The notes beneath the pieces are model-generated. The model did not search any database. It was not told where the DNA came from and worked only from the letters and a program-made list of their open reading frames with translations. From NCBI GenBank assembly GCA_027622355.1, contig JAQBZT010000202.1, positions 1-5,599 on the forward strand: a DNA stretch of 5,599 nucleotides, in the 5' to 3' direction. This DNA comes from a bacterium. Lineage in GTDB: Bacteria > UBA8248. Made by a program: the position numbers and the translations under genes. Positions 4,654-5,599 of the stretch are shown here, in pieces (position 1 is the stretch's first letter; each line of letters opens with the position of its first letter).

Positions 4654-5599
4654 ATGACCGCAGATCTCCTCATCTCGAACGCCCAGATCGTCACCCCGCA
4701 GGGAACCTACCCGGGCCACATCTACATCGAGGGCGGCCGCATCTCCGCCATCACCCAGGAGAAGGCGATGTCCGCCACACGCGAGATCGACGCGGGCGGG
4801 CGCCACGTGCTTCCCGGCATGGTAGACGAGCACGTGCACATGATGGACCCGGGCTTCACCGATCGGGAGGACTGGACCGAGGGAACGCGGGCCTGCGCCC
4901 GTGGCGGCATCACCACCTGCATCGATCACCACCGGAGCGAGCCGCTCGTTTACACGCGGAAGCTACTCGAGGAGAAGACCGACTACATCAATTCGCGGGC
5001 GGTCGTCGACTTCGGCCAGCTCGGCGGCCTCGACCTGGACAATCTCGAGCACCTGCGCCCGATGTGGGAGGGCGGCGCCCTCGGCTTCAAGGGCTTCATG
5101 TGCGAGCTGCACGGGGTGCCCGATCTGTCCGAGGGCGTACTGCTGGACATCATGCGCGAGGCGCGGACCTTCGGCGGCACCGTGATGCTCCACTGCGAGA
5201 GCGACAGCATCCTCAAAAAGGCCAAGGCCAAGATCGACGCTGAAAAGCGCACCGACTACATGTGCATCTACGAATGGCGGAACCCCGAGAGCGAGTACGT
5301 CGCCACCCTCGACGCCATCGCCCTAGCGGAACTCACGGGCTGCACCGTGCTCATCGCACATGTGAGCCAGCCCCTCCTCCTCGAGGCCGTCCAGCAAGCC
5401 AAACTGCGCGGGGTGCCCGTCTTCGCGGAAAGCTGCCCCCAGTACTTCTACTTCGACCACAGCCACCTGAAGGAGCGCGGCCCCTTCCTCAAGTTCACAC
5501 CCGTTATCCGCACCGCCGAGGTCCGCGACGGCATGCGCCGGGCCCTCGGCACCGGGCTTGTGGACACCATCGGGACCGACCACTGCCCCTACCCCCGGG
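4654..5599 (+). CDS. Dihydropyrimidinase/hydantoinase-type amidohydrolase (3'-truncated by window edge)
   Basis: The first 315 residues of a cyclic-amidase of the amidohydrolase superfamily (dihydropyrimidinase, D-hydantoinase, allantoinase, dihydroorotase group), which hydrolyse cyclic amide or ureide rings at a binuclear metal centre. The expected ligands are all visible: H60-V-H62 in D-E-H-V-H-M-M-D-P-G; K146 in G-F-K-G-F-M, the lysine carboxylated in this group; H180 in M-L-H-C-E-S; H236 in I-A-H-V-S; and D309 in G-T-D-H-C-P-Y. The G-T-D-H-C-P motif favours dihydropyrimidinase/hydantoinase over allantoinase, but the substrate cannot be fixed. Residues 1-50 form the N-terminal beta-sandwich segment (L-L-I-S-N-A-Q-I-V-T). 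The full protein should be about 450-480 aa, so roughly a third is missing. The frame has no stop through base 5599. It starts 15 bp after the DsbA-like gene and is probably in the same transcript. Confidence 0.93.
   Translation, partial: MTADLLISNAQIVTPQGTYPGHIYIEGGRISAITQEKAMSATREIDAGGRHVLPGMVDEHVHMMDPGFTDREDWTEGTRACARGGITTCIDHHRSEPLVYTRKLLEEKTDYINSRAVVDFGQLGGLDLDNLEHLRPMWEGGALGFKGFMCELHGVPDLSEGVLLDIMREARTFGGTVMLHCESDSILKKAKAKIDAEKRTDYMCIYEWRNPESEYVATLDAIALAELTGCTVLIAHVSQPLLLEAVQQAKLRGVPVFAESCPQYFYFDHSHLKERGPFLKFTPVIRTAEVRDGMRRALGTGLVDTIGTDHCPYPR

Noticed and set aside
3832..4932. Minus-strand open frame of 366 codons across the intergenic region and two plus-strand genes
   Set aside because: It is antisense to the DsbA-like and hydantoinase-type genes, which have clear family motifs, and shows no motif of its own.

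Overview
This is a GC-rich bacterial window in which nearly every base is coding. No rRNA, tRNA, CRISPR, IS or phage genes are visible. Base composition and gene types suggest a high-GC, uncultured Gram-negative lineage (Deltaproteobacteria-, Tectomicrobia- or Rokubacteria-like). That placement is only inference; no phylogenetic marker is present. If the main finding is right, the organism decodes UGA as selenocysteine.

Layout: (1) 2-355 (+) is the 3' end of an OsmC/Ohr-type peroxide reductase. It is followed by an intrinsic terminator (362-405) shared with the convergent gene 416-859 (-), a CoxG-like SRPBCC protein. (2) 994-1716 (+) is a DUF2064/TIGR04282-type GT-A glycosyltransferase starting at GTG. 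It converges on (3) a minus-strand potassium-uptake operon: a TrkH/KtrB channel subunit (2420-3838), then its TrkA/KtrA RCK regulatory subunit (1725-2387). (4) Divergent from that operon, across a 143-bp intergenic region, is a plus-strand pair: a DsbA/FrnE-like thiol oxidoreductase (3982-4638) and, 15 bp later, a dihydropyrimidinase/hydantoinase-type amidohydrolase that runs off the window end (4654-5599).

Main discovery: the DsbA-like gene has an in-frame TGA (4030-4032) exactly where the first cysteine of the CxxC active site belongs. Read through, the site is U-A-W-C. A perfect 7-bp hairpin with a 4-nt GGUC loop starts 14 nt after the TGA, the size and place expected of a bacterial SECIS element. 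The upstream 16 codons carry a Shine-Dalgarno sequence, an ATG and family-like beta-strand sequence, so they are real coding sequence. A conventional gene caller would start the gene at the TTG at 4060 and lose the active site. I read it as a 218-aa selenoprotein.

Functional picture: two genes belong to thiol/peroxide redox families (OsmC and the DsbA-like selenoprotein), two form one K+ uptake system, and the other three are housekeeping or metabolic enzymes with no evident shared pathway. Only the KtrB/KtrA pair and the selenoprotein/hydantoinase pair look like operons.
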